Positions 51,333-60,178 of a stretch of 64,000 nucleotides of DNA are shown in pieces. The first letter of the stretch is position 1, and each line of letters starts with the position of its first letter. Below the pieces are notes generated by a model. It worked only from the letters and a program-made list of their open reading frames with translations. It was not told the origin of the DNA and did no database searches. Made by a program: the position numbers and the translations under genes. Source of the DNA: Clostridiales bacterium (GTDB lineage Bacteria > Bacillota > Clostridia > Lachnospirales > Lachnospiraceae); the NCBI GenBank assembly GCA_021202925.1, contig JAJQCD010000010.1, forward strand, positions 296,695-360,694, in the 5' to 3' direction.

Positions 51333-51989
51333 TTGAAAAGCAAAGTAGTGATCAAAAGCAGTCGATCCGGTATGACGGTGATTCTGGATCCGGACTGTGA
51401 ATTTGAGGAACTTCTCGGGGAGGTTGGCCGGAAGTTCCGGGAAAGTGCCCGTTTCTGGGGAAACGTACAGATGGTGCTGATCCTGGAGGGACGATCGCTT
51501 ACAGCCAGAGAGGAAATGCGTGTTGTAAACGCAATCACGGACAATTCCGGAATTGAAATTCTGTGTCTGATCGATAACGATGCCAACCGGATTGAACGCT
51601 GTGAAAAAGCGCTCAATCAGAAACTGATGGAGCTTTCGGCCGCCACGGGCCAGTTCTATCGGGGGGATCTGCATCGCGGCGAGACGCTGGAATCTGAGAC
51701 AAGCCTGGTTATTATCGGCGACGTATGTCACGGCAGCCGTGTTACATCCAAAGGAAATGTTATCATTCTTGGAGAACTTCGCGGCACTGTTCACGCCGGC
51801 ATATCCGGCAATCGCCGTGCAGTTGTCTGTGCGATGGAGATGGCGCCGGTTCAGATCCGGATTTCGGATGTTACGATGTATGGCGGAGAAAAGAGAAAAC
51901 GCCTGGGACGTGGTCCCATGATTGCATGTGTGGAAGGCGGCGAGATTTGTGTGAAGCCAGTTAAAAAATCAATTTTCAGCATAGGGTAA
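51333..51989 (+). CDS. minC: Septum site-determining protein MinC
   Basis: 218 residues. Inhibits FtsZ assembly away from midcell. N-terminal domain begins KSKVVIKSSRSGMTVILD; the C-terminal beta-helix has VIIGDVCHGSRVTSKGNVIILGELRGTVHAG, the family signature that binds MinD. The TTG at 51333 is preferred because GGAGGAAG lies 8 bases upstream and it gives the usual opening; GTGs at 51318 and 51327 overlap that site. Confidence 0.94.
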   Translation: MKSKVVIKSSRSGMTVILDPDCEFEELLGEVGRKFRESARFWGNVQMVLILEGRSLTAREEMRVVNAITDNSGIEILCLIDNDANRIERCEKALNQKLMELSAATGQFYRGDLHRGETLESETSLVIIGDVCHGSRVTSKGNVIILGELRGTVHAGISGNRRAVVCAMEMAPVQIRISDVTMYGGEKRKRLGRGPMIACVEGGEICVKPVKKSIFSIG

Positions 51990-52062
51990 CGCCCTTTTCG
52001 ACTGTATCTGCACAGGCAGCGGGCATTTTAAGAAAGCCATTTGCCATAAATTTCAATTAGTA

Positions 52063-52092
52063 CTGGAAAAGTTTTGGGTTTTAAGGTAGAAT
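52063..52092 (+). promoter_or_regulatory. Possible minD promoter
   Basis: CTGGAA (52063-52068), 18-base spacer, TAGAAT (52087-52092). Modest match, in the 135-base gap between minC and minD. Confidence 0.35.
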
Positions 52093-52124
52093 AGAACATG
52101 AAATATTTTTCAGGAGGCATAGCT

Positions 52125-52916
52125 ATGAGTGAAGTCATGGTCATTACTTCCGGAAAAGGCGGGGTCGGCAAGACGACCACGACAGCCAACATCGGTACAG
52201 GTCTGGCACTGCTTGGTTACAGTGTCGTGCTGATCGATACGGACATCGGTCTGCGAAACCTGGACGTTGTGATGGGGCTGGAGAACCGGATTATTTATAA
52301 TCTGGTTGATGTGGTGGAAGGCAACTGTCGGATGAAGCAGGCCCTGATCAGAGACAAAAGATATCCGAATCTTTATTTACTGCCGTCAGCCCAGACCCGG
52401 GACAAGACTTCGGTCAATCCCGGACAGATGAGAAAGCTGGTTGACGACCTGAGAGAAGATTTTGATTATATACTGTTGGACTGCCCTGCCGGGATTGAGC
52501 AGGGGTTCCGCAACGCAATTGCAGGCGCAGACCGTGCGCTTGTCGTTACTACGCCGGAGGTTTCCGCAATCCGTGACGCAGATCGCATCATCGGGCTTCT
52601 TGAAGCCGAAGGCATGAAGCCGATTGATCTGATAGTGAACCGCATCCGTATGGATATGGTGCGCAGAGGTGATATGATGTCAGTCGGGGATGTGGCAGAT
52701 ATTCTTGCAGTTGATATGATCGGCGCTGTCCCCGATGACGAAAATGTCGTTGTATGCGCTAATCAGGGAGAACCACTGACTGGCATTGACTGCCTCGCTG
52801 GCCAGGCATATCTGAATATATGCAGAAGACTGACAGGAGAATCGGTACCCTTCCTGGAACTGGAACCAAGGAAGGGAATTCTGGTCCGGATATCCGGTCT
52901 CCTGAAGAGGGCGTAG
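52125..52916 (+). CDS. minD: Septum site-determining protein MinD
   Basis: 263-residue membrane-associated ATPase that recruits MinC and is moved by MinE. Deviant Walker A GKGGVGKTT near residue 11, DTDIGLRNLDVVMGLENR, DCPAGIEQGFRNAIAGAD, and a short C-terminal amphipathic membrane-targeting helix (LVRISGLLKRA). CAGGAGG is 8 bases from the ATG at 52125. minE follows. Confidence 0.97.
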   Translation: MSEVMVITSGKGGVGKTTTTANIGTGLALLGYSVVLIDTDIGLRNLDVVMGLENRIIYNLVDVVEGNCRMKQALIRDKRYPNLYLLPSAQTRDKTSVNPGQMRKLVDDLREDFDYILLDCPAGIEQGFRNAIAGADRALVVTTPEVSAIRDADRIIGLLEAEGMKPIDLIVNRIRMDMVRRGDMMSVGDVADILAVDMIGAVPDDENVVVCANQGEPLTGIDCLAGQAYLNICRRLTGESVPFLELEPRKGILVRISGLLKRA

Positions 52917-52927
52917 GAGGGGCGGCG

Positions 52928-53203
52928 ATGGGGCAGATTATTTTGTTTCGAAAAGGCAATTCCGGCGAGATTGCCGGAATGAGGCTGAAACTTCTTCTGG
53001 CCTCGGATCGGGCTCATATCAGTTCCGGGATTCTGGAGCAGATTCGGGATGATATGATCGGGATTCTGTCCAGATATGCTGAGATTGATGTCGGACAAGT
53101 CACCATGAGAGTGAAACGACCGGAAGATCCGGGCGGATCCGGTATGACTCCATTGCTTTGCGTCAGCCTTCCCTTGCGCCAGAAATATGCGAGTCAGACA
53201 TAA
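52928..53203 (+). CDS. minE: Cell division topological specificity factor MinE
   Basis: 91 residues. The anti-MinCD segment AGMRLKLLLASDRAHISSGILEQIRDDMIGILSRYAEID is clear, with a C-terminal topological domain ending SLPLRQKY. It stimulates MinD ATPase and drives oscillation. Bacillus lacks MinE and uses DivIVA/MinJ, so this organism uses the Gram-negative-like system while still sporulating. TAGGAGG precedes the ATG at 52928. Confidence 0.93.
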   Translation: MGQIILFRKGNSGEIAGMRLKLLLASDRAHISSGILEQIRDDMIGILSRYAEIDVGQVTMRVKRPEDPGGSGMTPLLCVSLPLRQKYASQT

Positions 53204-53218
53204 GAGGAATGTTACAGG

Positions 53219-54355
53219 ATGTTTTTTGATTATAAACTGAGGAATTATAATTTTCGATTATTCCTTTATGTATTATTACTGAGCGGCCTGGGTGTTCTGA
53301 TATTGAGGAGCGCTTCCAACCAGGATATGTCCGTGGTTGGGAAGCAGGTGATGGGAATTGCCTGTGGGTCTGCTATCGCTATTGTGTTGTCCCTGATTGA
53401 TTATCACAGGGTCATGCGGGCAGCTCCCATGATTTATGGCGTCTGCATTGCGGCACTGGCTGCGGTACTTGTGTTTGGCATCAGCCGTGGCATTGCCAGA
53501 CGATGGATCACGCTCCCTGTTATTGGACAGGTTCAGCCGTCTGAATTTGCAAAGATCGGACTGATTATATTCTTCTCCTGGTTTTTTGACCGATATCAGG
53601 AAAAGTTGAACCGGCTGACAACGATCCTTCTGGCCGGAGGATTTTATTTTGTGGTGTTTTTCCTGATTTTCCGCCAGCCCAATCTGTCCACGGCGCTGAT
53701 TACGGGTGTGATTTTTTTCGGAATGTTTTTTGTGGCGGGATTGAGTTATCGCTGGATTCTTGGTACATTGGCGGTGATTGTTCCGTGCGGCGCGCTGTTT
53801 CTTTATCTGGTACAGTATGATATGGTGCCGTTTCTGAAGAATTATCAGAGAGAGCGAATCGCCGCCTTTCTGTCAACAGATTCCACGGCTTTCGCGGAAG
53901 CGAATCTACAGCAGAACAATTCCATCATGGCGATCGGATCCGGGATGCTGCGGGGAAAGGGTCTGAACACAACAACTCTTTCTTCTGTTAAGAATGGCAA
54001 CTTCCTGTCGGAGGAAGAGACCGATTTTATTTTTGCCGTAGCGGGCGAAGAGATGGGCTTCATTGGCTGTGTTGTTGTGATTGTCCTGATTGCCCTGATT
54101 GTTTTTGAGTTGCTTATAATGGCGGCAAGATCGAAAGACATGGCAGGCCGGTTGCTTTGTTCCGGCCTTGCTACGCTGATTGCGTTTCAGAGTTTTTCCA
54201 ATATCGCGGTGGCAACCGGTATTTTTCCGAATACCGGACTTCCGCTTCCGTTTATCAGCTCTGGGGTCAGTTCTCTGCTTAGTTTATATCTGGGAACCGG
54301 GCTCTCAATGAACGTCGGACTGCAGCGGAGGAATGGTAATTACGAAAGGACATGA
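53219..54355 (+). CDS. rodA: Peptidoglycan glycosyltransferase RodA (SEDS family)
   Basis: 378-residue polytopic membrane protein with about ten segments. SEDS motifs: GIARRWITLPVIGQVQPSEFAKIGLI, FRQPNLSTALITG, NFLSEEETDFIFAVAGEEMGFIG, and NTGLPLPFISSGVSSLLSLYLGTGLSMNV. It polymerises glycan strands with PBP2. Placement after mreCD-PBP2-minCDE supports RodA over FtsW. The ATG at 53219 lies 16 bases after minE; GAGGAATG is upstream. Confidence 0.94.
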   Translation: MFFDYKLRNYNFRLFLYVLLLSGLGVLILRSASNQDMSVVGKQVMGIACGSAIAIVLSLIDYHRVMRAAPMIYGVCIAALAAVLVFGISRGIARRWITLPVIGQVQPSEFAKIGLIIFFSWFFDRYQEKLNRLTTILLAGGFYFVVFFLIFRQPNLSTALITGVIFFGMFFVAGLSYRWILGTLAVIVPCGALFLYLVQYDMVPFLKNYQRERIAAFLSTDSTAFAEANLQQNNSIMAIGSGMLRGKGLNTTTLSSVKNGNFLSEEETDFIFAVAGEEMGFIGCVVVIVLIALIVFELLIMAARSKDMAGRLLCSGLATLIAFQSFSNIAVATGIFPNTGLPLPFISSGVSSLLSLYLGTGLSMNVGLQRRNGNYERT

Positions 54356-54372
54356 AGGAGGTTAAGGTTCGT

Positions 54373-54768
54373 ATGAATATAGGACTGATCGCACATGACA
54401 ACAAGAAAAAACTGATGCAGAATTTCTGCATTGCATACCGTGGCATTCTGGGCAAACATGAACTGTATGCGACCGGTACGACGGGACGACTGGTGGAAGA
54501 GGTGACCAACCTGAATATTCACAAATATCTTGCCGGTCATCTGGGTGGAACGCAGCAGCTTGTATCTCAGATTGAACACAACGAGATGGATATGGTTATT
54601 TTCCTCCGTGATCCGTTGACGCCCAAGACACATGAACCGAACGTGAATGATGTGGTGCGGCTGTGTGATACCTACAACATTCCTCTGGCAACAAACCTTG
54701 CGACGGCAGAACTTCTGATCAAGGCTCTGGAACGCGGCGATCTGGAGTGGCGGGAAATGTACCGGTAG
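54373..54768 (+). CDS. mgsA: Methylglyoxal synthase
   Basis: 131 residues. Converts dihydroxyacetone phosphate to methylglyoxal, an overflow route around lower glycolysis. Signatures: IGLIAHDNKK, YATGTTGRL, GHLGGTQQL and the catalytic-Asp region VIFLRDPLTPKTHEPNVND (Asp80). The ATG at 54373 has AAGGAGG 11 bases upstream; an ATG at 54352 lies before that site and is not used. It is a metabolic gene at the end of the shape cluster, a common clostridial placement. Confidence 0.96.
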   Translation: MNIGLIAHDNKKKLMQNFCIAYRGILGKHELYATGTTGRLVEEVTNLNIHKYLAGHLGGTQQLVSQIEHNEMDMVIFLRDPLTPKTHEPNVNDVVRLCDTYNIPLATNLATAELLIKALERGDLEWREMYR

Positions 54769-54778
54769 AGGTGACAGA

Positions 54779-55744
54779 GTGAAACGGACAAAGGCATTTT
54801 CTGTCTGCATCTGCCTGACTGTGGTTATTCTGGCCGGATGTGGCAGGCAGACGGAATTCACTCATTTTTACGAACCTGCTCAGATGAGGACTTTTCTGGG
54901 TGCGTCTGTTGGGAATGCCTATGCAGACACCTTTGCCTCTGACCTGTGTGTCGTTACCGGAAGCGAGCCGGGGACGGATGAGACAGTGACTGCTGAAGCG
55001 GCGGCTGTATTTGATGTCAGCACGGGTAAGGTAATCTGTCAGAAAGATCCGTTTGAGAGGAAAAACCCGGCGAGTATCACCAAAATTATGACTGCTCTGA
55101 TCGCGATTCGTGACGGAGATCCCGATGAGAGGATCACAGTGGGGGAGGAGACCGTCATTACGGAACGAGGTGCTTCTCTATGCAGAATCAATCCGGGAGA
55201 TACATTGACCCTGGAAGATCTTTTGTATGGTCTGATGCTTCCTTCCGGCAACGATGCGGCGGCAGCGATTGCTGTCCACATGTCCGGCAGCATCGAAGCG
55301 TTTGCCGAACGGATGAATGAGGAGGCATGGGCGATCGGGGCGACGAACACGCATTTTACCAATCCGCATGGCCTGACCGATCCGGAACATTATACGACCG
55401 CATATGACCTTTATCTGATCTTTTATGAAGCGATGCAGTATCCGGAATTTCGCCGCATCATCAGTACGAAGGCCTATACGGTTGTCTACACCGATGCAGA
55501 TGGCCTGGAAAAGTCTCAGGAATGGACAAACAGCAACTGGTATCTGACCGGGCAGGCAACTGCTCCGGAAGGACTGACGGTGATCGGCGGTAAGACCGGG
55601 ACGACGGCAGCAGCCGGATCCTGTCTGATTATGGACAGTCAGGACGCAGAGGGCAGAGATTATATTTCTGTCGTACTGAAAGCAGACAGCAGGGATCTGC
55701 TTTACGAAGACATGACAAATATCATTCAGAAAATTGTCAATTAG
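54779..55744 (+). CDS. D-alanyl-D-alanine carboxypeptidase lipoprotein (S11/PBP5-like)
   Basis: 321 residues. Lipobox ILAGC (Cys21) after a hydrophobic segment, so lipid-anchored outside. Serine-peptidase motifs: S99-ITK102, SGN (156-158) and KTGT (272-275). It trims pentapeptide side chains of peptidoglycan. It lacks the C-terminal beta domain of PBP5. GTG start at 54779, 10 bases after mgsA, with AGAGGTG upstream. Confidence 0.92.
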   Translation: MKRTKAFSVCICLTVVILAGCGRQTEFTHFYEPAQMRTFLGASVGNAYADTFASDLCVVTGSEPGTDETVTAEAAAVFDVSTGKVICQKDPFERKNPASITKIMTALIAIRDGDPDERITVGEETVITERGASLCRINPGDTLTLEDLLYGLMLPSGNDAAAAIAVHMSGSIEAFAERMNEEAWAIGATNTHFTNPHGLTDPEHYTTAYDLYLIFYEAMQYPEFRRIISTKAYTVVYTDADGLEKSQEWTNSNWYLTGQATAPEGLTVIGGKTGTTAAAGSCLIMDSQDAEGRDYISVVLKADSRDLLYEDMTNIIQKIVN

Positions 55745-55747
55745 AGA

Positions 55748-55776
55748 TTGCACAATTTAGAGATTTATACTATAAT
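55748..55776 (+). promoter_or_regulatory. Promoter of the small P-loop gene
   Basis: TTGCAC (55748-55753), 17-base spacer, TATAAT (55771-55776). Confidence 0.72.
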
Positions 55777-55835
55777 TGATTTAGATTAAAAAGACTTTTT
55801 ATACAAATTTTAATATGCATAAGGAGGAGATTATT

Positions 55836-56255
55836 ATGGTTCAGATCATCTCAGGGAGAAAAGGGAAAGGAAAGACAAAACATCTGTTGGACATGGCCAA
55901 TCAGGAAATTAAGCAGGCCGCAGGTTCCATCGTCTATCTTGACAAGAGTTCCAAACATATGTATGAATTGAGCAATAAGATTCGCCTGATCAATGTAAAA
56001 CAATATCCGATTATGACAAGTGAAAGCTTTATCGGTTTCATTTGCGGCATCCTTTCACAGAACCGCGATATCGAAGCGATGTATCTTGACAGTTTCCTGA
56101 AGCTGTCTGCTCTGGAAGGCGAAGACATTACGGAAACCATTGACCTTTTGGAAAAAATCGGTGAAAAATACCATGTGAATTTTATTCTGAGTATTTCCCT
56201 GGATGCGTCAGAGCTTTCTGAGAATGCACAGAAGGATGTGATTATTTCACTGTAA
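55836..56255 (+). CDS. Small P-loop protein of unknown function
   Basis: 139 residues. Walker A GRKGKGKTK near residues 7-15 and a hydrophobic strand ending in Asp (IEAMYLDSFLKL) that could be Walker B; the C-terminal strand NFILSISLDAS resembles a further core strand. It is far too short for a PilT ATPase, although similar proteins are sometimes labelled PilT-like. It has its own promoter, AAGGAGGAG site and terminator, so it is a stand-alone unit between envelope genes. Confidence 0.7.
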   Translation: MVQIISGRKGKGKTKHLLDMANQEIKQAAGSIVYLDKSSKHMYELSNKIRLINVKQYPIMTSESFIGFICGILSQNRDIEAMYLDSFLKLSALEGEDITETIDLLEKIGEKYHVNFILSISLDASELSENAQKDVIISL

Positions 56256-56311
56256 TGATAGAATCACATATGGAGGATGATAAGTCTGACATATGACAGA
56301 ATAAGAGTGAC

Positions 56312-56340
56312 AGAGGGGTTCGGAGACGAACTCCTCTTTT
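56312..56340 (+). terminator. Intrinsic terminator after the P-loop gene
   Basis: AGAGGGGTTCG pairs with CGAACTCCTCT around GAGA, followed by TTTTCC. Confidence 0.82.
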
Positions 56341-56360
56341 CCGGTTTTCTGAGCTTTCGG

Positions 56361-56389
56361 TTGAACTTTTGACTGTTTCCTTTTATAAT
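56361..56389 (+). promoter_or_regulatory. Promoter of the HlyD-like/yggS/sepF cluster
   Basis: TTGAAC (56361-56366), 17-base spacer, TATAAT (56384-56389); the start codon follows about 30 bases later. Confidence 0.75.
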
Positions 56390-56419
56390 GGTAGGGAGCG
56401 ATTCGGGGAGGAAACTGTT

Positions 56420-57820
56420 TTGGCAAAAAAGAAGAACAAAAAGATTGTCAGATATCGCCATCCGCTTAATCTCAATATCGGAATGGTTATTTTTGTGATT
56501 ATTTTCATATATATGGCCTTCAGTATATACAGTTACATCAAACGGGACAAGGTTCAGTTCTACGAGGTAGTGGAGGGCAATATTGTCAATGACCGGCAAT
56601 ATACCGGCATCATCCTGCGGGAAGAACAGGTGCAGTCAACCGACCGGGCCGGATATATTAACTATTATGTCCGCGAGGGCAAACGGGCGGCAGTCGGAAC
56701 GAATATTTATTCCATTGATGAGACCGGAAGTCTGTCGACTTATCTGGAAGAGAATCCGGAAGCAAATGTCACTCTGACCGATGCGAATCTGGCCGAGATC
56801 AAACGTCAGCTGGCTTTTTTTTCCATATCTTACAATGATGATGATTTCAGTGAAACCTACGACTTACAGTACAGCTTGGAAGCATCTGTCCTGGAATATG
56901 TCAATTTTAATACACTGGGCAGCCTGGAGACCATGCTTTCTGAATCCGGTGCTTCCTTTCAGCAGGTAAAGGCGCCGGTATCCGGCGTGGTGTCGTATGC
57001 CATTGACGGGTATGAAACGCTGGATGCCTCTGCAGTCAACGCTGCGTCGTTTGATCGAAGCGGTTATGCCAGGGCCATCACGAAATCCGGGCAGTTGATT
57101 GAGCGTTCCGCGCCGGTATATAAGCTGGTCACATCCGATGACTGGAGCATCGTATTCCCGCTTAGTGACAACGATGTGGAAGAATATGCGGAACGGACGA
57201 GTCTGCATGTGACGTTTGAATCGAATGATCTGGAAGCGGATGCCTCCTTTTCCGTGATCACAGGTACAGACGGAATGTCTTATGGGAAGCTGGATTTTAA
57301 CAAATATATGGTTCAGTTTGTCGCCGATCGGTTTGTTAATTTTGAGGTAGAGACAGAAAAGGTTGTCGGACTGAAGATTCCCGTGACGGCTGTAACTACC
57401 AAAAGCTTTTACCTCGTTCCGCTGGATTATCTGGCAAACGGAGGTGACAGCAGCGACACTGGTTTCTATAAGGAAATCTATACGGAAAACGGGACACAGA
57501 TGGAATTTGTCCCTGCCACTATATATTATTCGACGGATGAATATTATTATATTGATATGGGAGAAAACGCGCCGCTTTCCGGTGGAGATTATATTGTGAA
57601 AGCAGACTCGCAGGATCGTTACCAGATCGGACTGACGGCCAGTCTGGACGGAGTCTACAATATCAATAAAGGATATGCAGTATTCAAACAGATTGAGATA
57701 CTGAAGAGCAACGATGAGTATTATACCGTCAGGAAGGGCACCAGTTATGGACTGTCGGTCTATGATCATATTGTGCTTGACGCAGATACGGTTTATGAGG
57801 GACAGTTGATTTATCAGTAA
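56420..57820 (+). CDS. HlyD-like single-pass membrane protein of the sepF cluster
   Basis: 466 residues. Basic N-terminus (AKKKNKK), one membrane segment at about 20-41 and a large extracellular part. Features such as VKAPVSGVVSYAIDGYE (biotinyl-lipoyl-like) and later beta-rich stretches resemble HlyD/RND membrane-fusion adaptors, but no transporter partner is nearby. It lies 24 bases ahead of yggS and sepF. Start is TTG at 56420, with GGGGAGG 8 bases upstream. Function unknown; a role in division or envelope assembly is only suggested by context. Confidence 0.75.
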   Translation: MAKKKNKKIVRYRHPLNLNIGMVIFVIIFIYMAFSIYSYIKRDKVQFYEVVEGNIVNDRQYTGIILREEQVQSTDRAGYINYYVREGKRAAVGTNIYSIDETGSLSTYLEENPEANVTLTDANLAEIKRQLAFFSISYNDDDFSETYDLQYSLEASVLEYVNFNTLGSLETMLSESGASFQQVKAPVSGVVSYAIDGYETLDASAVNAASFDRSGYARAITKSGQLIERSAPVYKLVTSDDWSIVFPLSDNDVEEYAERTSLHVTFESNDLEADASFSVITGTDGMSYGKLDFNKYMVQFVADRFVNFEVETEKVVGLKIPVTAVTTKSFYLVPLDYLANGGDSSDTGFYKEIYTENGTQMEFVPATIYYSTDEYYYIDMGENAPLSGGDYIVKADSQDRYQIGLTASLDGVYNINKGYAVFKQIEILKSNDEYYTVRKGTSYGLSVYDHIVLDADTVYEGQLIYQ

Positions 57821-57844
57821 GGGATCATAAAAGGAGGCATTTCG

Positions 57845-58528
57845 ATGAGTATTTCAGAAAATCTGACCGAGGTGAGAGAACGGATTGCCCGCGCCTGTGA
57901 AAGGAGTGGCCGTTCTGTCGAAGATGTGACTTTGATTGCGGTCAGCAAGACAAAACCATTGGAGGATCTGCTGGCAGCTTATCATGCAGGAGCAGGAGAT
58001 TTCGGGGAGAACAAGGTTCAGGAAATTGTGGCCAAGCACCCGCAGATGCCGTCTGACGCGAAGTTTCACATGATTGGTCATCTGCAGCGTAACAAGGTAA
58101 AACAGGTGATTCCACATGTGGTGATGATTCATTCGGTCGATACTGTCCGCCTGGCTGAACAGATTGAGCAGGATGCCGCGAAAGCGGAGAGGATTATGGA
58201 CATTCTTCTGGAGGTCAATGTTGCAGAGGAAGAGAGCAAATTTGGTTTTCGATGCGAGGAAGTGGAAGCAGCGGTCCGGCAGATCTGTGTTTCTCCGCAT
58301 GTTCGAATCCGTGGTCTGATGACGATTGCGCCTTTTGTAGACGATCCGGAAGAGAATCGGGATGTTTTTCGAAAATTATATCAATTATCGGTTGACATCA
58401 AAAAGAAAAACATTGATAATGTTACTATGAGTGTGCTTTCAATGGGAATGACTGGCGATTATGAAGTGGCCGTGGAAGAAGGTGCAACCATGATAAGAGT
58501 TGGCACCGGAATTTTCGGAGCCAGATAA
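57845..58528 (+). CDS. PLP homeostasis protein YggS/YlmE
   Basis: 227-residue PLP-binding single-domain barrel (PLPBP/PROSC family) that keeps pyridoxal phosphate pools balanced. PLP Lys is K35 in LIAVSKTKPLEDL; GENKVQEI, FHMIGHLQRNKVK, VNVAEEESKFGF and LSMGMTGDYEVAVEEGATMIRVGTGIFG are all conserved. AAGGAGG lies 8 bases upstream. In Gram-positives it is commonly next to sepF (ylmE-ylmF). Confidence 0.96.
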   Translation: MSISENLTEVRERIARACERSGRSVEDVTLIAVSKTKPLEDLLAAYHAGAGDFGENKVQEIVAKHPQMPSDAKFHMIGHLQRNKVKQVIPHVVMIHSVDTVRLAEQIEQDAAKAERIMDILLEVNVAEEESKFGFRCEEVEAAVRQICVSPHVRIRGLMTIAPFVDDPEENRDVFRKLYQLSVDIKKKNIDNVTMSVLSMGMTGDYEVAVEEGATMIRVGTGIFGAR

Positions 58529-58547
58529 GGAATGGAGAGAGTAAGTT

Positions 58548-59054
58548 ATGAGCATGTTGAGTAAGCTGGTAGATGCATTTCGACTGAACGACGGGGATGA
58601 CGACTATTTTGACGGAGAGGATGATTACGAGGAGGACAGACCTGCCCGCAAAGGATTCTTCGCTTCGAGGGAGTCGGATGACGGAGGCTATGATGACGCG
58701 GAAGAGGAGAAACCAAGATTTTTCTCCCGCTCTCCTAAGGTAGTACCCATGAAGAGCAGCGGGCTGGAAGTTTCCATGATCAAACCGACCTCTATTGAAG
58801 ACGCGAGAGAGATTTGCGATCTGCTTCTCGGTGGCAAGGCGGTCGTTCTGAATATGGAAGGAATACATATGGAGGTCGCGCAGCGAATCATTGATTTTAC
58901 TTCCGGAGCTACTTATTCCATGGATGGCAATCTTCAGAAGATTTCCAGTTATATTTTTATCGCGACGCCGCATTCGGTTCAGCTTTCCGGCGATTTTCAG
59001 GAACTGCTGGGTGACGGGAATCTCGGCGTAGCCGGCATGAATATTCATCTTTAA
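58548..59054 (+). CDS. sepF: Cell division protein SepF (YlmF)
   Basis: 168 residues. N-terminal amphipathic membrane-binding helix (MSMLSKLVDAFRL), an acidic linker rich in Asp/Glu (residues 14-60), then the FtsZ-binding SepF domain: KPTSIEDAREICDLLLGGKAVVLNMEGIHMEVAQRIIDFTSGATYSMDGNLQKIS, IFIATPHSV. It aligns and tethers FtsZ filaments to the membrane. aroB follows after 17 bases. Confidence 0.96.
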   Translation: MSMLSKLVDAFRLNDGDDDYFDGEDDYEEDRPARKGFFASRESDDGGYDDAEEEKPRFFSRSPKVVPMKSSGLEVSMIKPTSIEDAREICDLLLGGKAVVLNMEGIHMEVAQRIIDFTSGATYSMDGNLQKISSYIFIATPHSVQLSGDFQELLGDGNLGVAGMNIHL

Positions 59055-59071
59055 ATTGAGGAGCGGCGTAT

Positions 59072-60178
59072 ATGTCGGACAGACTGATTGTGCATCGGGA
59101 TGGTAATCCCATCTATGATATTGTACTGGAATCATCTTATGAGAACCTGGGACGGGAACTGGATTCACTCAAGATCCATGATCGGAAGGTCTGTATTGTC
59201 ACAGACAGCAATGTGGCGCCTCTCTATCTGGAGCAGGTGAAGAGGCAGATTGCTCCGCATTGCAGACAGGTGGACTCCTGGATTTTTCCGGCTGGCGAGG
59301 AACATAAAAACCTTGACACAGTGAGAAATCTTTACGAGTATCTGATTTTAAACCACTACGATCGCCAGGATGTCCTGGCTGCGCTTGGCGGAGGCGTGAC
59401 CGGGGATTTGTGTGGTTTTGCAGCTGCTACTTATCTTCGTGGAATCCGCTTCATTCAGCTGCCCACAACGCTGTTGGCCCAGGTGGATTCCAGCATTGGC
59501 GGAAAGACTGGCGTTGATTTTGATGCTTACAAGAATATGGTCGGTGCGTTCCATATGCCGATCCTGGTTTATACGAGTACGTCTACACTCCAGACCCTGC
59601 CGGCGGAGCAATTTGCTTCCGGCATGGGAGAGGTCGTCAAACATGGGCTGATTCGGAGCCGCGATTATTACTTCTGGCTCAAGATGAATGCCGAGGCAAT
59701 CCGCAGACGGGATGCGGATGTCTGTGAACAGATGATACTCCAGAGCAATCGGATCAAACGTGACGTCGTGGAACTGGATCCGACGGAACAGGGGGAGCGG
59801 GCGCTCCTCAATTATGGTCATACACTGGGGCATGCCATCGAAAAGCTGATGGATTTCCGGCTGCTCCATGGGCAGTGTGTTGCTCTGGGATGTGCGGCGG
59901 CCTCGTATCTTTCGTGCAGACGTGCGATGATTGCATCTGCGGAGATGGAAGATATCTGCAGGACGTTAAGACAGTTTGATTTGCCCACTGACATTTCCGG
60001 ACTGGGACTCTCGATCACGGACATCGTTGCGACCACAAAGAGCGATAAGAAGATGGATTCCGGCCTGATCAAATTCATTTTGCTACGTCGGCTGGGGACT
60101 GCTTATGTCGATCGCACCGTAACAGACGAGGAGATGACCGATGCGCTGAACTGGCTGGCGGGAGGCGTCGATGGCTGA
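59072..60178 (+). CDS. aroB: 3-dehydroquinate synthase
   Basis: 368 residues. Second step of the shikimate pathway. Conserved: FPAGEEHKNLDTV, ALGGGVTGDLCGFAAATYLRGIRFIQLPTTLLAQVDSSIGGKTGVDF, KNMVGAFHMP, GMGEVVKHGLI, and zinc ligands around E(L)DPTEQGERALLNYGHTLGHAIE and HGQCVALG. No other aro gene is nearby. It overlaps lspA by 8 bases, so it is coupled into the division/lipoprotein cluster. Confidence 0.96.
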   Translation: MSDRLIVHRDGNPIYDIVLESSYENLGRELDSLKIHDRKVCIVTDSNVAPLYLEQVKRQIAPHCRQVDSWIFPAGEEHKNLDTVRNLYEYLILNHYDRQDVLAALGGGVTGDLCGFAAATYLRGIRFIQLPTTLLAQVDSSIGGKTGVDFDAYKNMVGAFHMPILVYTSTSTLQTLPAEQFASGMGEVVKHGLIRSRDYYFWLKMNAEAIRRRDADVCEQMILQSNRIKRDVVELDPTEQGERALLNYGHTLGHAIEKLMDFRLLHGQCVALGCAAASYLSCRRAMIASAEMEDICRTLRQFDLPTDISGLGLSITDIVATTKSDKKMDSGLIKFILLRRLGTAYVDRTVTDEEMTDALNWLAGGVDG

